DNA of 37,641 bases. Source: Lacrimispora defluvii. Lineage in GTDB: Bacteria > Bacillota > Clostridia > Lachnospirales > Lachnospiraceae. Shown here one piece after another: positions 17,974 to 25,134 of the stretch. The notes below the pieces were generated by a model that was not told the origin of the DNA, did not search any database, and saw nothing but the letters and a program-made list of their open reading frames with translations. Position 1 is the first letter of the stretch. The number at the start of each line of letters is the position of its first letter. The DNA is taken from NCBI GenBank assembly GCA_013036995.1, contig JAAOXG010000061.1, positions 1 to 37,641 of the forward strand. Reading direction: 5' to 3'. Position numbers and translations under genes: made by a program.

Positions 17974-18319
17974 CCTCTGCCTCCGGTTTCTTTTCATGGA
18001 TTTTTTCTGTACACATGACTTCCTGAATGTATCCCTGTTCCTCTACATTAATGATACTGTTGATGAGGAACTGCCGGCCGTGGTATTCCAATACGTCTGA
18101 GGGGAGTAAATCCGGTACATAACGGATCGTGATTTTATACTCCAGGCTATTGCTGTCCTTGTAATATTCCAGGTATTCACGGCCTCTTACAGGTCTAATT
18201 TCTGCATATACCGCTTTGTGCCTCTGAAGTCTGCTGACTGTATTGCCTAATTCGTTAGGGGTATCCTTATACCGCATAATGGTAACTCTTTTTTTCAGTC
18301 TGCCCGGATTTATTCCCCT
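17963..18319 (-). CDS. Head-tail adaptor (XkdH-like), predicted AGG start
   Basis: 118 residues from AGG at 18319. Phage head closure proteins of this type usually start M..PG.L..RV.I.RY; here AGG is followed by GINPGRLKKRVTIMRYKDT. AGGAGG (18327-18332) lies exactly 7 nt upstream. The ATG at 18277 used by default would cut into this first strand and has only a weak SD. The body includes VYAEIRPVRGREYLEYY and KITIRYVPDLLPSDVL, family-typical. It overlaps the preceding connector gene by 10 nt. One of eight late genes apparently starting on AGG. Confidence 0.86.
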   Translation of the reverse strand, partial: RGINPGRLKKRVTIMRYKDTPNELGNTVSRLQRHKAVYAEIRPVRGREYLEYYKDSNSLEYKITIRYVPDLLPSDVLEYHGRQFLINSIINVEEQGYIQEVMCTEKIHEKKPEAEDGV

Positions 18320-18600
18320 TCTGCCACCTCCTTATTACTGTACTGCAGTTGAAGGATAATGGAAGCATAGGTATAGGACATGCGCTTTTTCTTTTGCTCT
18401 GTAACCATAAGCTCCCTATTATCGTACAAATCCTGTACCAGTGCCATAAAAAGCAGATTGGCTTTCGGGTTGTTTTTGTCATACTCCCCTACTGTATCTT
18501 TGATATAAAGTTCAGCTGCCTCCATGATACATTTAATCAGGTTATCATCATCCTCAAAGTCCACTCTTAAAAAACTTTTTACTTCTTCAAGCTTCATCAT
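18310..18600 (-). CDS. Head-tail connector, gp6/YqbG-like
   Basis: 96 residues: MMKLEEVKSFLRVDFEDDDNLIKCIMEAAELYIKD is the standard opening of the gp6-like connector that extends the portal in HK97-type heads. Two consecutive ATG codons follow GGAGG. It overlaps the AGG-started adaptor gene. Confidence 0.92.
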   Translation of the reverse strand: MMKLEEVKSFLRVDFEDDDNLIKCIMEAAELYIKDTVGEYDKNNPKANLLFMALVQDLYDNRELMVTEQKKKRMSYTYASIILQLQYSNKEVAEGE

Positions 18601-18620
18601 GAGCCTCCAGATTTACTGTG

Positions 18621-19790
18621 TTACGCCTTGCTCGCTTTTACCGTTGGATCAGCCAAGTCAAATTCTGCATATACAAAAGCTTCACCATCCTTTTGCTGAC
18701 AATCTTCTCTTTCAATAGCCCGGAAAATGGTAAGATCCTCTGCAAAGGCATTCAAGTCACCAATGGCCGCAATGTTGGAGGTCATGATAGTCATTTGATT
18801 TCTATCAAAAAATTTAATACCTTCCTTCAAATCACCAATAATAAATGGGATTTTTCTGTGTCCAGCAGTCTGAACATCTGATGCCATATCATCGTTGGGT
18901 ACGATAAATATTGGAATAACGGTTGCACCTGCACACAGTCTCATCTGCATCGGATTAGCCGGATCAGGCTGCAGTAAATACTCATCCTTATTGTTTTTCA
19001 GAGTATCAAGCCACTGAAGGCCATCATCGTTTGTAATGATTTTAGATGTAGCTTTAAATGCCTGCCCCAGAGTTATATTGAGAATCTTCTTGATATCGTC
19101 TAAGCCGGTGATCGCCTGCTTGGTTTGTTTTTTAATGACATCATGAATAATGTTGTTCCTTGTCACCCGGCTCTCATCACCTAACCAGGAAATCAAAGTG
19201 CCTGTTATATTGGCATCCGTATCAGAAAGCAGCTCATTCGTTACAGGAAGATAACCGGCATATTTTGAAATTTCATAGGAAAGTCTCTCAAACTGCGGCG
19301 TATTTTTCGCTCCAATTTTTCCGCCCTCTGCTACTTTTGCAAATCCGGTCTGCTGGCTACGCTTTTTATAGGTTCTGGATCCTTTTTGATTTGTTACATT
19401 TTCTACATCAACAAGATCTATTAAGGATTTCTTTGCAGAACGGTATTCATTTACCTTTGTCTGGATATCTTCTGGTACCGTATACCCTCCATCTGCATTA
19501 GATCCCTCTGTCATGGTTACATTCTTAAATCCGCTTCTGGCAGCATTGGCAAAATCTGAGGTGGAATCTTTCTTCTGGACAGGTACTGCCCCCTGAGCCT
19601 GGGGTTCTGATAGCTGGCCGTCCCCATCGGGATCAATTACATCTTTTAATAAATCAAACTGCTCCTGGAGATTCTTGAGTTCTTCCTTTGCTGCTTTTGC
19701 CTCTTCAATCTTTCCCTCATTGCTCAGGTTGATAACCTCTGTTTTTTTTGCATTAATGCTGTTTAATAATTCTAAAAGTTTCTTGTTCCT
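18621..19790 (-). CDS. Major capsid protein, HK97 fold with N-terminal scaffold region, predicted AGG start
   Basis: 389 residues from AGG at 19790. From about residue 93 on it is a clear HK97-family capsid protein (GSNADGGYTVPEDIQTKV, KVAEGGKIGAK, YLPVTNELLSDTDANI). HK97-type capsids carry an N-terminal delta/scaffolding region of about 100 residues, helical and charged. Exactly that is encoded upstream of the first ATG (19514), beginning AGG-NKKLLELLNSINAKKTEV and containing KIEEAKAAKEELKNLQEQFDLL. That stretch has no ATG, GTG or TTG. AGAGG lies 5 nt before the AGG and 15 nt separate the AGG from the protease stop. Without AGG initiation the phage would lack its scaffold. Confidence 0.95.
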   Translation of the reverse strand, partial: RNKKLLELLNSINAKKTEVINLSNEGKIEEAKAAKEELKNLQEQFDLLKDVIDPDGDGQLSEPQAQGAVPVQKKDSTSDFANAARSGFKNVTMTEGSNADGGYTVPEDIQTKVNEYRSAKKSLIDLVDVENVTNQKGSRTYKKRSQQTGFAKVAEGGKIGAKNTPQFERLSYEISKYAGYLPVTNELLSDTDANITGTLISWLGDESRVTRNNIIHDVIKKQTKQAITGLDDIKKILNITLGQAFKATSKIITNDDGLQWLDTLKNNKDEYLLQPDPANPMQMRLCAGATVIPIFIVPNDDMASDVQTAGHRKIPFIIGDLKEGIKFFDRNQMTIMTSNIAAIGDLNAFAEDLTIFRAIEREDCQQKDGEAFVYAEFDLADPTVKASKA

Positions 19791-19805
19791 TATAGCCTCT
19801 CTTTC

Positions 19806-20471
19806 CTAGACCCCATACAGGTCTATATCACATAATAATTCACTTTTTTCATTTTCAATCTGGTCTTTAAGGGCTCTGTCAGCAAGTACCTTCTGGCGAA
19901 TCTCATCAGTTAGCCGCAGTCCAGAGACATTATTTGTAAATACTGCAGTGTCCTTTGCAATCGAATCCACAAATCCCATTTCCAGTGCCTGATTTGCCGT
20001 AAGCCAGGTTTCTTTATCCATGAGCTTTAGTATTTCATCCTGCGTTTTCCCGGTCTTTGCCGTATAGGCTGCTGCCAAAGCTGCATTCATGTTCTTCAGG
20101 ATTTCAGCGTTCTTCTGCATATCATGATAATCTCCGCTGGCTCCCCACATGGATACATTGTGAATCATAATCATTGCCACCGGACTTATTTCTGACCGGT
20201 TCGCCATTGCTATGACGGATGCTGCGGATCCGGCTAACGACTGGATCTTAATTTCCACATCATTACGTCCATAAAGCATGGAGAATATCTCCTGCCCGGC
20301 CATGACCGAACCACCTCCAGAATTAATATGTACGGTCAATGTCTCACCTGGCTTGCATTCTGACAGAGCAGTTTTAATATCACCCGGACTTGTAGCTTCC
20401 CAGCCCAGCCAGTCATAGATCCACTTATCATCATTGCTTACGATATCACCACTTACATCTATTGATGCCAT
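19806..20471 (-). CDS. Head maturation protease, ClpP family
   Basis: 221 residues. The ClpP-like fold is shown by HINSGGGSVMAGQEI (about 48-62), the nucleophile in LAGSAASVIAMA (Ser about 85) and the histidine in IMIHNVSMWG (about 104). It would process the capsid scaffold during maturation, and lies between portal and capsid genes as usual. ATG start with GGGAGGTG upstream, directly after the portal stop. Confidence 0.93.
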   Translation of the reverse strand: MASIDVSGDIVSNDDKWIYDWLGWEATSPGDIKTALSECKPGETLTVHINSGGGSVMAGQEIFSMLYGRNDVEIKIQSLAGSAASVIAMANRSEISPVAMIMIHNVSMWGASGDYHDMQKNAEILKNMNAALAAAYTAKTGKTQDEILKLMDKETWLTANQALEMGFVDSIAKDTAVFTNNVSGLRLTDEIRQKVLADRALKDQIENEKSELLCDIDLYGV

Positions 20472-21743
20472 TTATCCTTCACCTCCCTTTTTACGGTATG
20501 CCGCTCCAACGTCTGTAAGCGGTACGCAATTCCCATTTACAACAAGTACATCTCCTCCTTCTTTTGGTGGCATATCTAACTGATTACGTCCCTCATTAGA
20601 CGTATAAATGCCGTTCTTTACCGCCGATATAATTTGATCCATCTGAGACTTTGAATCCGTTCTTAAGATTACTTTCTCATTGAATTTGTAAAACAGACCC
20701 TCTTTAATCTGCTGATCTGTCTGGCATTTATAGTTAATCTCCTGCTCATATTGCGTGAGGCGGTAAAGCATGGTATCTACCAAAAAAGCGAGCTGTTGAG
20801 ACTCGCTGTTTGCATAGCTTGATTTTTCATAATCATTAATCTGGTTTGGCTTGATTCCAAAGGCTGCGGCTATCTGCAGAGCCGTATACTTCTTTAATTC
20901 GTAGAACTGCGCATCGGTAAGCTTTATATTTAATGGCTGTAACGTCATTCCAATCGGAATGGCTACAACCTTTCCTGCATTCTTAGCCCCTGTCAGTAAA
21001 GAGTTATACTCCTTTTCCAAAGTAGCCCGCATCCCTTTGTCTAAATCACCTGTATACTGTAACGCCATTGAAGCAGTCAGCCCTTGGGTATATAAGTTGT
21101 TCAAATAGGTTTGTGCTTCTCCCAAACCTCTAACCGTGGATTTTAAAATATCCTGCACCGATGCCCCCATAATGCCGTCAAAACTGCACCAGGTTTTAAA
21201 GTGCATGACACTCTCCTGTGGAAATGTATAGGTTTTTCCTGTTTTCGGATCACTATAACGGTAATATAATTTACCAGCACAGCCAAATATCCCTGCGTCG
21301 TCCATAAGAACAGTAGTATAGTTAGACTGCATTGGCCAGAAGGATTTTATTTTATATTCTCCTCCATACTTACCCTTTTTTATAAATACCGTTTGAATCC
21401 ATACAAATGCATTACCGTAATGCTGGCAGTTTGCCTCTACGGTTCCCCAAAACGTGGCTGGAGTCATAATTGGATTTGGTCGGTTCATCAAAAGCTTTGC
21501 TGTATCATCAGGTGCAGCCCTTGTCCTTCCGTCACCTTCTACTTTATAATACTTTAGCGGTAGTTTTCCCATAGTCTCTGAAAGCATTTTTAAACAAGTG
21601 AAATAGGTTGCTTCGTTTATTGATTTTCTGCTTCCATGTTTATCTATACCCAGCCATTGGAGCAGCTCAGGATCACCTAAAGATACTGCTGTACTACCCT
21701 TTAACGCATTTACTGCTCCTTTTATTCTGCTCCTAAAGTCCCT
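20472..21743 (-). CDS. Portal protein, HK97 family, predicted AGG start
   Basis: 423 residues from AGG at 21743. The family is shown by MLSETMGKLPLKYYK, WGTVEANCQHYGNAFVWI, IMGASVQDILKSTVRGLGEAQTYLNNLYTQG and AAAFGIKPNQINDYEKSSYANSE, with the usual AVYTSNEGR-like end. The first conventional ATG (21587) would remove the first 52 residues, which include STAVSLGDPELLQWLGI and SINEATYFTCLK, typical portal N-terminal sequence. AGG at 21743 follows AAAGGAG (21752-21758) by 8 nt and gives AGG-DFRSRIKGAVNALKG. A second in-frame AGG at 21734 (5 nt after AAGGG) is an alternative. No ATG/GTG/TTG is available in frame. It overlaps the terminase gene by 22 nt. Confidence 0.93.
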   Translation of the reverse strand, partial: RDFRSRIKGAVNALKGSTAVSLGDPELLQWLGIDKHGSRKSINEATYFTCLKMLSETMGKLPLKYYKVEGDGRTRAAPDDTAKLLMNRPNPIMTPATFWGTVEANCQHYGNAFVWIQTVFIKKGKYGGEYKIKSFWPMQSNYTTVLMDDAGIFGCAGKLYYRYSDPKTGKTYTFPQESVMHFKTWCSFDGIMGASVQDILKSTVRGLGEAQTYLNNLYTQGLTASMALQYTGDLDKGMRATLEKEYNSLLTGAKNAGKVVAIPIGMTLQPLNIKLTDAQFYELKKYTALQIAAAFGIKPNQINDYEKSSYANSESQQLAFLVDTMLYRLTQYEQEINYKCQTDQQIKEGLFYKFNEKVILRTDSKSQMDQIISAVKNGIYTSNEGRNQLDMPPKEGGDVLVVNGNCVPLTDVGAAYRKKGGEG

Positions 21744-23476
21744 TCTCGCATCTCCTTTAAAAATCTGTTTAAATAATCTGTATAGTCCTGACCAAACTCA
21801 TGATACAATGCCAATTTAAAAGCACACAGAACGGCGTCTACCGGGTCTATGCGCTTAGTGGTTGCATCTTTATCTATTTTAATCAGTCCATTATTCTGAC
21901 GAATGACCGCATTACTCATAGCGTAATTCAAAAGTGGGTTGTATAGGTAAAGGATGTTTTTACAAGCCACCTGCTCCCGAAAGCCCTGGGTTGATTCGTT
22001 AAGACTTTTTTGTGACTGGAAGACCTCTTCAACTTCGTATCCTTCATTGGATAGATCCATCATCAGCTTTGAGGCATTGGCCGGATCAAAACAAAGTGTC
22101 TGGATTTTCCAGTCATGCTTTTTACATTCGTTTAGGACATATTCCATAACTGCCCCCTGATCCACGATGGGTGTATCTGTAACTGTAAGATACCCACGTT
22201 GTTCCCAGGAATCATATGGTACTTTATCTTTCAAAATATGCTCCCGGAGTTTTTCTCTTGTAGGAATAAAGCTGTGAGAGAATACGATATATTTAATAAT
22301 CTCTTTCCCATGCGCATCTACTTCACCACTCTGGTAAGGAATTATGAAAGCTACCGACGTAAGGTCTGTCTTTGCTGACATATCAAAACCTACATACACA
22401 GGGCGACCTTTTATATCAATGGGTAGATCTTCTACCTCGCAGGCCTTCCACTTGGACATATCCATGTAGCTGTTTTTCTTTGCCTGCATCCAAACATTTA
22501 AACATTTGGTCTTAAATGCGATTAGCTTTTCTGGAATATCTTTTGCTATTTTCCATTCACTCTGTAGTTTTTGAAGTCCAGCAGGGAAAAAGGCCCTAAT
22601 GGGATTTGCTTTCTTTAACGTATTAATGTCATCCGGATCATCATTTTCATCAGCTTCGCATATATCAACAAAGTATTCATCGTTTTCTACATCACTGCCA
22701 GGATCCAGAAGTTTTGAGCAGTAGGAATATTCTTCTGTATAACATGGATATGTTAAATCCTTTCCCGCTGTCGTAATAATCATTAACAGCGGTTCCTTCG
22801 TAGCAGATCCTAGACCTAAATCATAAAAATCTGTGGTTGGGTGCTGATGGTATTCATCAAGGATAAGACCTGCCGGATTTGTTCCATCTCCTGATTTTCC
22901 ATCTTCTTTATTAAGCGGGCGGATAAAACTTCCAGTTTTCTTATGTTTTATAATATCTCTAGTAATTCTGAATTTTGTTTTTAGTGGTGAACCTATTAGC
23001 ATTAACTCACATTCATCAAAAATAACTTTTGACTGTTGTCTCTTTACCCCAGCAGTATAATATTCATATACCTCACCATTTCTTGTTGCCTGTTCTGATA
23101 TTTCATTGAGAGCAACTCCCGCCTCCATCTGTGATTTTGCATTTTTCCTTGCTACTTCTACAAACGACTTTTTGAAACGCTTATACCCAGTCTTCTTATG
23201 CCGCCAGCCATAGATCTGACACAAAAAGAATTTCTGCCATGTAGTCAAGATGATCGGCTTCTTAGCAAGCTCACCCTTGGAGTGTCTCAGGTATGAAAAC
23301 CATTTTACAATTCTTTCTGCTTTTTCTTCAGACCATATGTACGGGAAACCCTCTGAATCTATCCTACCCAGATCCTTTAAGAATCTGGCACAGGCCCATT
23401 GATGTTTTTCTCCAGAAGGTATCCTATCCTCCAGGCAGTCTCTGGAATATCGTATCAGTTCTTCCTTTATTGTCAT
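21722..23476 (-). CDS. terL: Terminase large subunit (Terminase_1 family)
   Basis: 584 residues. ATPase motor of DNA packaging: Walker A-like VEVARKNAKS (about 107-115), Walker B LILDEYH (about 204-210), and C-terminal nuclease motifs in VYVGFDMSAKTDLTSVAFI and CFDPANASKLM. ATG overlaps the stop of the small subunit (ATG/TAA), so translation is coupled. Its start is conventional, which contrasts with its partners terS and portal. Confidence 0.97.
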   Translation of the reverse strand: MTIKEELIRYSRDCLEDRIPSGEKHQWACARFLKDLGRIDSEGFPYIWSEEKAERIVKWFSYLRHSKGELAKKPIILTTWQKFFLCQIYGWRHKKTGYKRFKKSFVEVARKNAKSQMEAGVALNEISEQATRNGEVYEYYTAGVKRQQSKVIFDECELMLIGSPLKTKFRITRDIIKHKKTGSFIRPLNKEDGKSGDGTNPAGLILDEYHQHPTTDFYDLGLGSATKEPLLMIITTAGKDLTYPCYTEEYSYCSKLLDPGSDVENDEYFVDICEADENDDPDDINTLKKANPIRAFFPAGLQKLQSEWKIAKDIPEKLIAFKTKCLNVWMQAKKNSYMDMSKWKACEVEDLPIDIKGRPVYVGFDMSAKTDLTSVAFIIPYQSGEVDAHGKEIIKYIVFSHSFIPTREKLREHILKDKVPYDSWEQRGYLTVTDTPIVDQGAVMEYVLNECKKHDWKIQTLCFDPANASKLMMDLSNEGYEVEEVFQSQKSLNESTQGFREQVACKNILYLYNPLLNYAMSNAVIRQNNGLIKIDKDATTKRIDPVDAVLCAFKLALYHEFGQDYTDYLNRFLKEMREGTLGAE

Positions 23477-23961
23477 TAAATATCACCGAACTCATCCTCA
23501 ATCTCATTTTCAACCTTATCTATCTTTATAGTTGCTGCTTTCAATCTGCTGTCTATGGTAAGACCGCACAGTGAAGCAAACTTACGCATTTCTTCCGCAT
23601 ATTTTTTCTGTATCATGATTAGCGGATTTTCTGCATCGTATTCTGTTCCACTGGCGGATGTCTTTTTTACTATTAAATCAGACTTGCTTAAATCCTTGGT
23701 GGCCTTCCGGTACATGGAGTACGCATTACAGTATCCACATAGATTTGACAGGTCTAAATTGCCTATAATTTTTATGTTTTTTAGGTCTTTTATGACCCTT
23801 TTATACTCTGATTTTGCAACTGAATCTATTAGCCAGGCAGGCGGTTTTTGTATATCTTCATCACCTGTTAGAATCGCCTGTTCTTCCAGTATTTTCCTAT
23901 CCTTTTCCTCATTTGTGAGGTTGCCGGATTGCTGATCTAATGGCTTTCTATTTTTTGACCT
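23476..23961 (-). CDS. terS: Terminase small subunit, P27 family, predicted AGG start
   Basis: 161 residues from AGG at 23961. P27-family proteins begin near M..PRKPLD...GN.T.EE; here AGG is followed by SKNRKPLDQQSGNLTNEEK. PAWLIDSVAKSEYKRVIKDL and DLSNLCGYCNAYSMYRKA are family-typical. The first conventional ATG (23715) would delete half the protein. AGGTG (23967-23971) stands 5 nt before the AGG. No ATG/GTG/TTG occurs in frame upstream of 23715. It recognises the packaging site, probably in the 100 nt just upstream, between it and the HNH gene. Confidence 0.93.
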   Translation of the reverse strand, partial: RSKNRKPLDQQSGNLTNEEKDRKILEEQAILTGDEDIQKPPAWLIDSVAKSEYKRVIKDLKNIKIIGNLDLSNLCGYCNAYSMYRKATKDLSKSDLIVKKTSASGTEYDAENPLIMIQKKYAEEMRKFASLCGLTIDSRLKAATIKIDKVENEIEDEFGDI

Positions 23962-24059
23962 TTTATCACCTACATTTCAAAATTTCTTATTTGGAGTTTT
24001 GTGTGAAGAAAGGAGGGGCTGCGGTCTTGGGTAATTTGCCGAAACTTTTTTCATACCCC

Positions 24060-24443
24060 CTACCCTATGCCTTCCTGGAATAATATTTCCACCAGTATCT
24101 TCTGTGTTGCCTCTTTATCTGTCTTATAGAGCATGTGTATTTCATCATGACTGGCTCTGGATACTGGGATCAGATTACTGAATGCAAAGAAAAGGCTTTC
24201 ATCATCTGAGGTCGGAACAATGTGATGCACTGTCTCTGCATATTCTAATCTCCCATGTTGATGAAGGACCCATAGATCTATACCGTTATACTTTGCCATG
24301 ACTACAGATCGTAAGTCTCTCCATCTCTGTGTATGATAAAGCTTATATATACCTGATGGCGGTTGGTACTCACGCTTACGGCATTTGCAGGTTGTTCCTG
24401 ATTGGATTCTTTTTCCACAATGTGGACATCTTTTATAAATCAT
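24060..24443 (-). CDS. HNH endonuclease next to the terminase genes
   Basis: 127 residues. An N-terminal zinc knuckle (CPHCGKRIQSGTTCKC) is followed by the HNH core: YAETVHHIVPTSDD, then FAFSNLIPVSRASHDEIH. Such HNH proteins cooperate with terminase in cohesive-end packaging in HK97-like phages. The ATG at 24443 follows GGAGGA by about 5 nt. The frame stays open farther upstream through the tRNA, but that extension is not protein-like and is the tRNA gene. The 98 bp between this gene and terS contain a GC-rich patch and may hold the cos site (inference). Confidence 0.88.
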   Translation of the reverse strand: MIYKRCPHCGKRIQSGTTCKCRKREYQPPSGIYKLYHTQRWRDLRSVVMAKYNGIDLWVLHQHGRLEYAETVHHIVPTSDDESLFFAFSNLIPVSRASHDEIHMLYKTDKEATQKILVEILFQEGIG

Positions 24444-24459
24444 AATTTCCTCCAGATAA

Positions 24460-24533
24460 TTGCGGAGAGAGGATTTGAACCTCTGACTTCCAGCTAAGGA
24501 GGCTGGCGAGCTACCAGACTGCTCTACTCCGCT
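24460..24533 (-). tRNA. Initiator-type tRNA with anticodon CCU (reads AGG)
   Basis: A 74-nt cloverleaf. Acceptor strands AGCGGAG / CTCCGCA pair except A1.A72; G2:C71, C3:G70 and G4:C69 are the pairs used by methionyl-tRNA formyltransferase on bacterial initiators. The D-arm GAGC-AGTCTGGTA-GCTC has A11:U24, an initiator hallmark, and nearly matches the fMet D-arm. Anticodon stem CCAGC/GCTGG encloses loop CTCCTTA, giving anticodon CCU at 24499-24497. The T-arm is AGAGG-TTCAAAT-CCTCT; the discriminator is A73; CCA is not encoded. Differences from ordinary initiators: U37 rather than A37, and only two of the three G:C pairs at 29-31/39-41. An elongator Arg tRNA would not have an open 1:72 end or A11:U24. 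Eight late genes have AGG in place of their start codon. Confidence 0.96.
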
Positions 24534-24535
24534 AT

Positions 24536-24566
24536 AATAAAAAGACATCTGCACTAACAGATGTCT
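24536..24566 (-). terminator. Rho-independent terminator directly upstream of the tRNA
   Basis: On the minus strand a perfect 9-bp stem (AGACATCTG / CAGATGTCT, 24558-24566 and 24543-24551) with a 6-nt loop is followed by TTTTTATT. The U-run ends only 2 nt before the first base of the tRNA. Transcripts from the early region would stop here unless antiterminated, which puts the tRNA and the late genes behind a transcriptional gate. Alternatively the hairpin is a processing signal. Confidence 0.78.
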
Positions 24567-24578
24567 ATAAAACTTTTA

Positions 24579-24607
24579 TTGATTCCACTTTCTTACAGCA
24601 ATATAAT
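24579..24607 (+). promoter_or_regulatory. Strong plus-strand promoter with dyad operator
   Basis: TTGATT (24579-24584), 17-nt spacer, TATAAT (24602-24607). An inverted repeat ATGTAC ... GTACAT (24606-24611 and 24633-24638) with an inner GGCT/AGCC dyad begins at the -10 and covers the transcript start, so it could be an operator or a 5' hairpin. It drives the 56-residue gene at 24656. Confidence 0.75.
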
Positions 24608-24655
24608 GTACCTACAGGCTACACAAAGCCAAGTACATAAAGGAGGAATTCAGCT

Positions 24656-24826
24656 ATGACCGTTATTGATGCTATTAAGCTATTCAGACATGAGATGATA
24701 AACGAAATTTATCATTCTTCCGGCGATGATGCCTTAAAAGATTCTCTTGTAGAAGCCGTAAACGATGTAGCCGACACCGTCACGACTACTTATGAAGCCG
24801 AGGAAAAACTAAAGAAGAAAAAATAA
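24656..24826 (+). CDS. Small plus-strand protein (56 aa), unknown
   Basis: MTVIDAIKLFRHEMINEIYHS, ending EAEEKLKKKK. Perfect AAAGGAGG ribosome-binding site and a consensus promoter upstream make this a real gene although it is short and runs against the surrounding operon. Predicted helical, acidic in the middle, with a lysine tail; no known domain. It lies just upstream of the tRNA but on the opposite strand, and its end overlaps by 41 nt the converging gene at 24786-24971. A lysogenically expressed protein or a regulator of the late region are both possible (inference). Confidence 0.75.
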   Translation: MTVIDAIKLFRHEMINEIYHSSGDDALKDSLVEAVNDVADTVTTTYEAEEKLKKKK

Positions 24827-24971
24827 TTACCTGCATAGCTGTGATTACCCCAATAATCATGGCTATATTTTTTGAAGTTTCCCTTATAAGCTCCTGCGTT
24901 TTTTTCCAATATCTTTTATCTTCTTCTCTCATAAAACCTTCGAAGGCATATCGCTTCCACGTTTTATTCAC
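24786..24971 (-). CDS. Small single-helix membrane protein (61 aa)
   Basis: MNKTWKRYAFEGFMREEDKRYWKKTQELIRETSKN is a charged cytoplasmic-type part, then IAMIIGVITAMQVIIFSSLVF is a membrane segment. GTG start with AGGAGGTG 7 nt upstream. It follows the 245-residue membrane protein's terminator, and converges on the plus-strand gene. Topology resembles haemolysin-XhlA-like or small phage membrane proteins, but no family can be assigned. Confidence 0.65.
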   Translation of the reverse strand: MNKTWKRYAFEGFMREEDKRYWKKTQELIRETSKNIAMIIGVITAMQVIIFSSLVFPRLHK

Positions 24972-25067
24972 TTGTCCTCACCTCCTATTTAATGGCAATA
25001 TAAAAGCACCCGCCACACTGACAGATGCCCGGATTTTTCCTTTTCTTATTCGTTTGTTTTGGAATAT

Positions 25068-25094
25068 AAAAAAGAGACGGGGTTGTCCGCCTCT
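25068..25094 (-). terminator. Rho-independent terminator after the cyclase/membrane cargo pair
   Basis: Minus-strand stem AGAGGCGG / CCGTCTCT (one G.U) with loop ACAACC and a TTTTTT run, 41 nt after the stop of the 245-residue gene. It marks the end of the cargo operon. Confidence 0.75.
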
Positions 25095-25134
25095 GAAAAT
25101 ACTGATTTTATACACACAAACGGGTTGTATGCCT

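Noticed and set aside
18621-19514. Capsid gene starting at the ATG at 19514
   Set aside because: This would discard a 92-residue scaffold-like region that is open, helical and preceded by AGG with an SD; the ATG itself has no SD.
9487-23961. Missing starts explained as pseudogenes or sequencing errors
   Set aside because: All eight frames are intact, the same AGG replaces the start in each, spacing to the SD is constant, and a matching tRNA is present.
24460-24533. Ordinary Arg-CCU elongator tRNA
   Set aside because: The CCU anticodon alone would suggest tRNA-Arg, but the unpaired 1:72 end, A11:U24, the fMet-type D-arm and the G2:C71/C3:G70/G4:C69 acceptor are initiator features; an elongator would be hindered by them.
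24444-24554. N-terminal extension of the HNH protein through the tRNA
   Set aside because: The frame is open, but the sequence is the tRNA cloverleaf; the HNH gene has a clear ATG with SD at 24443.
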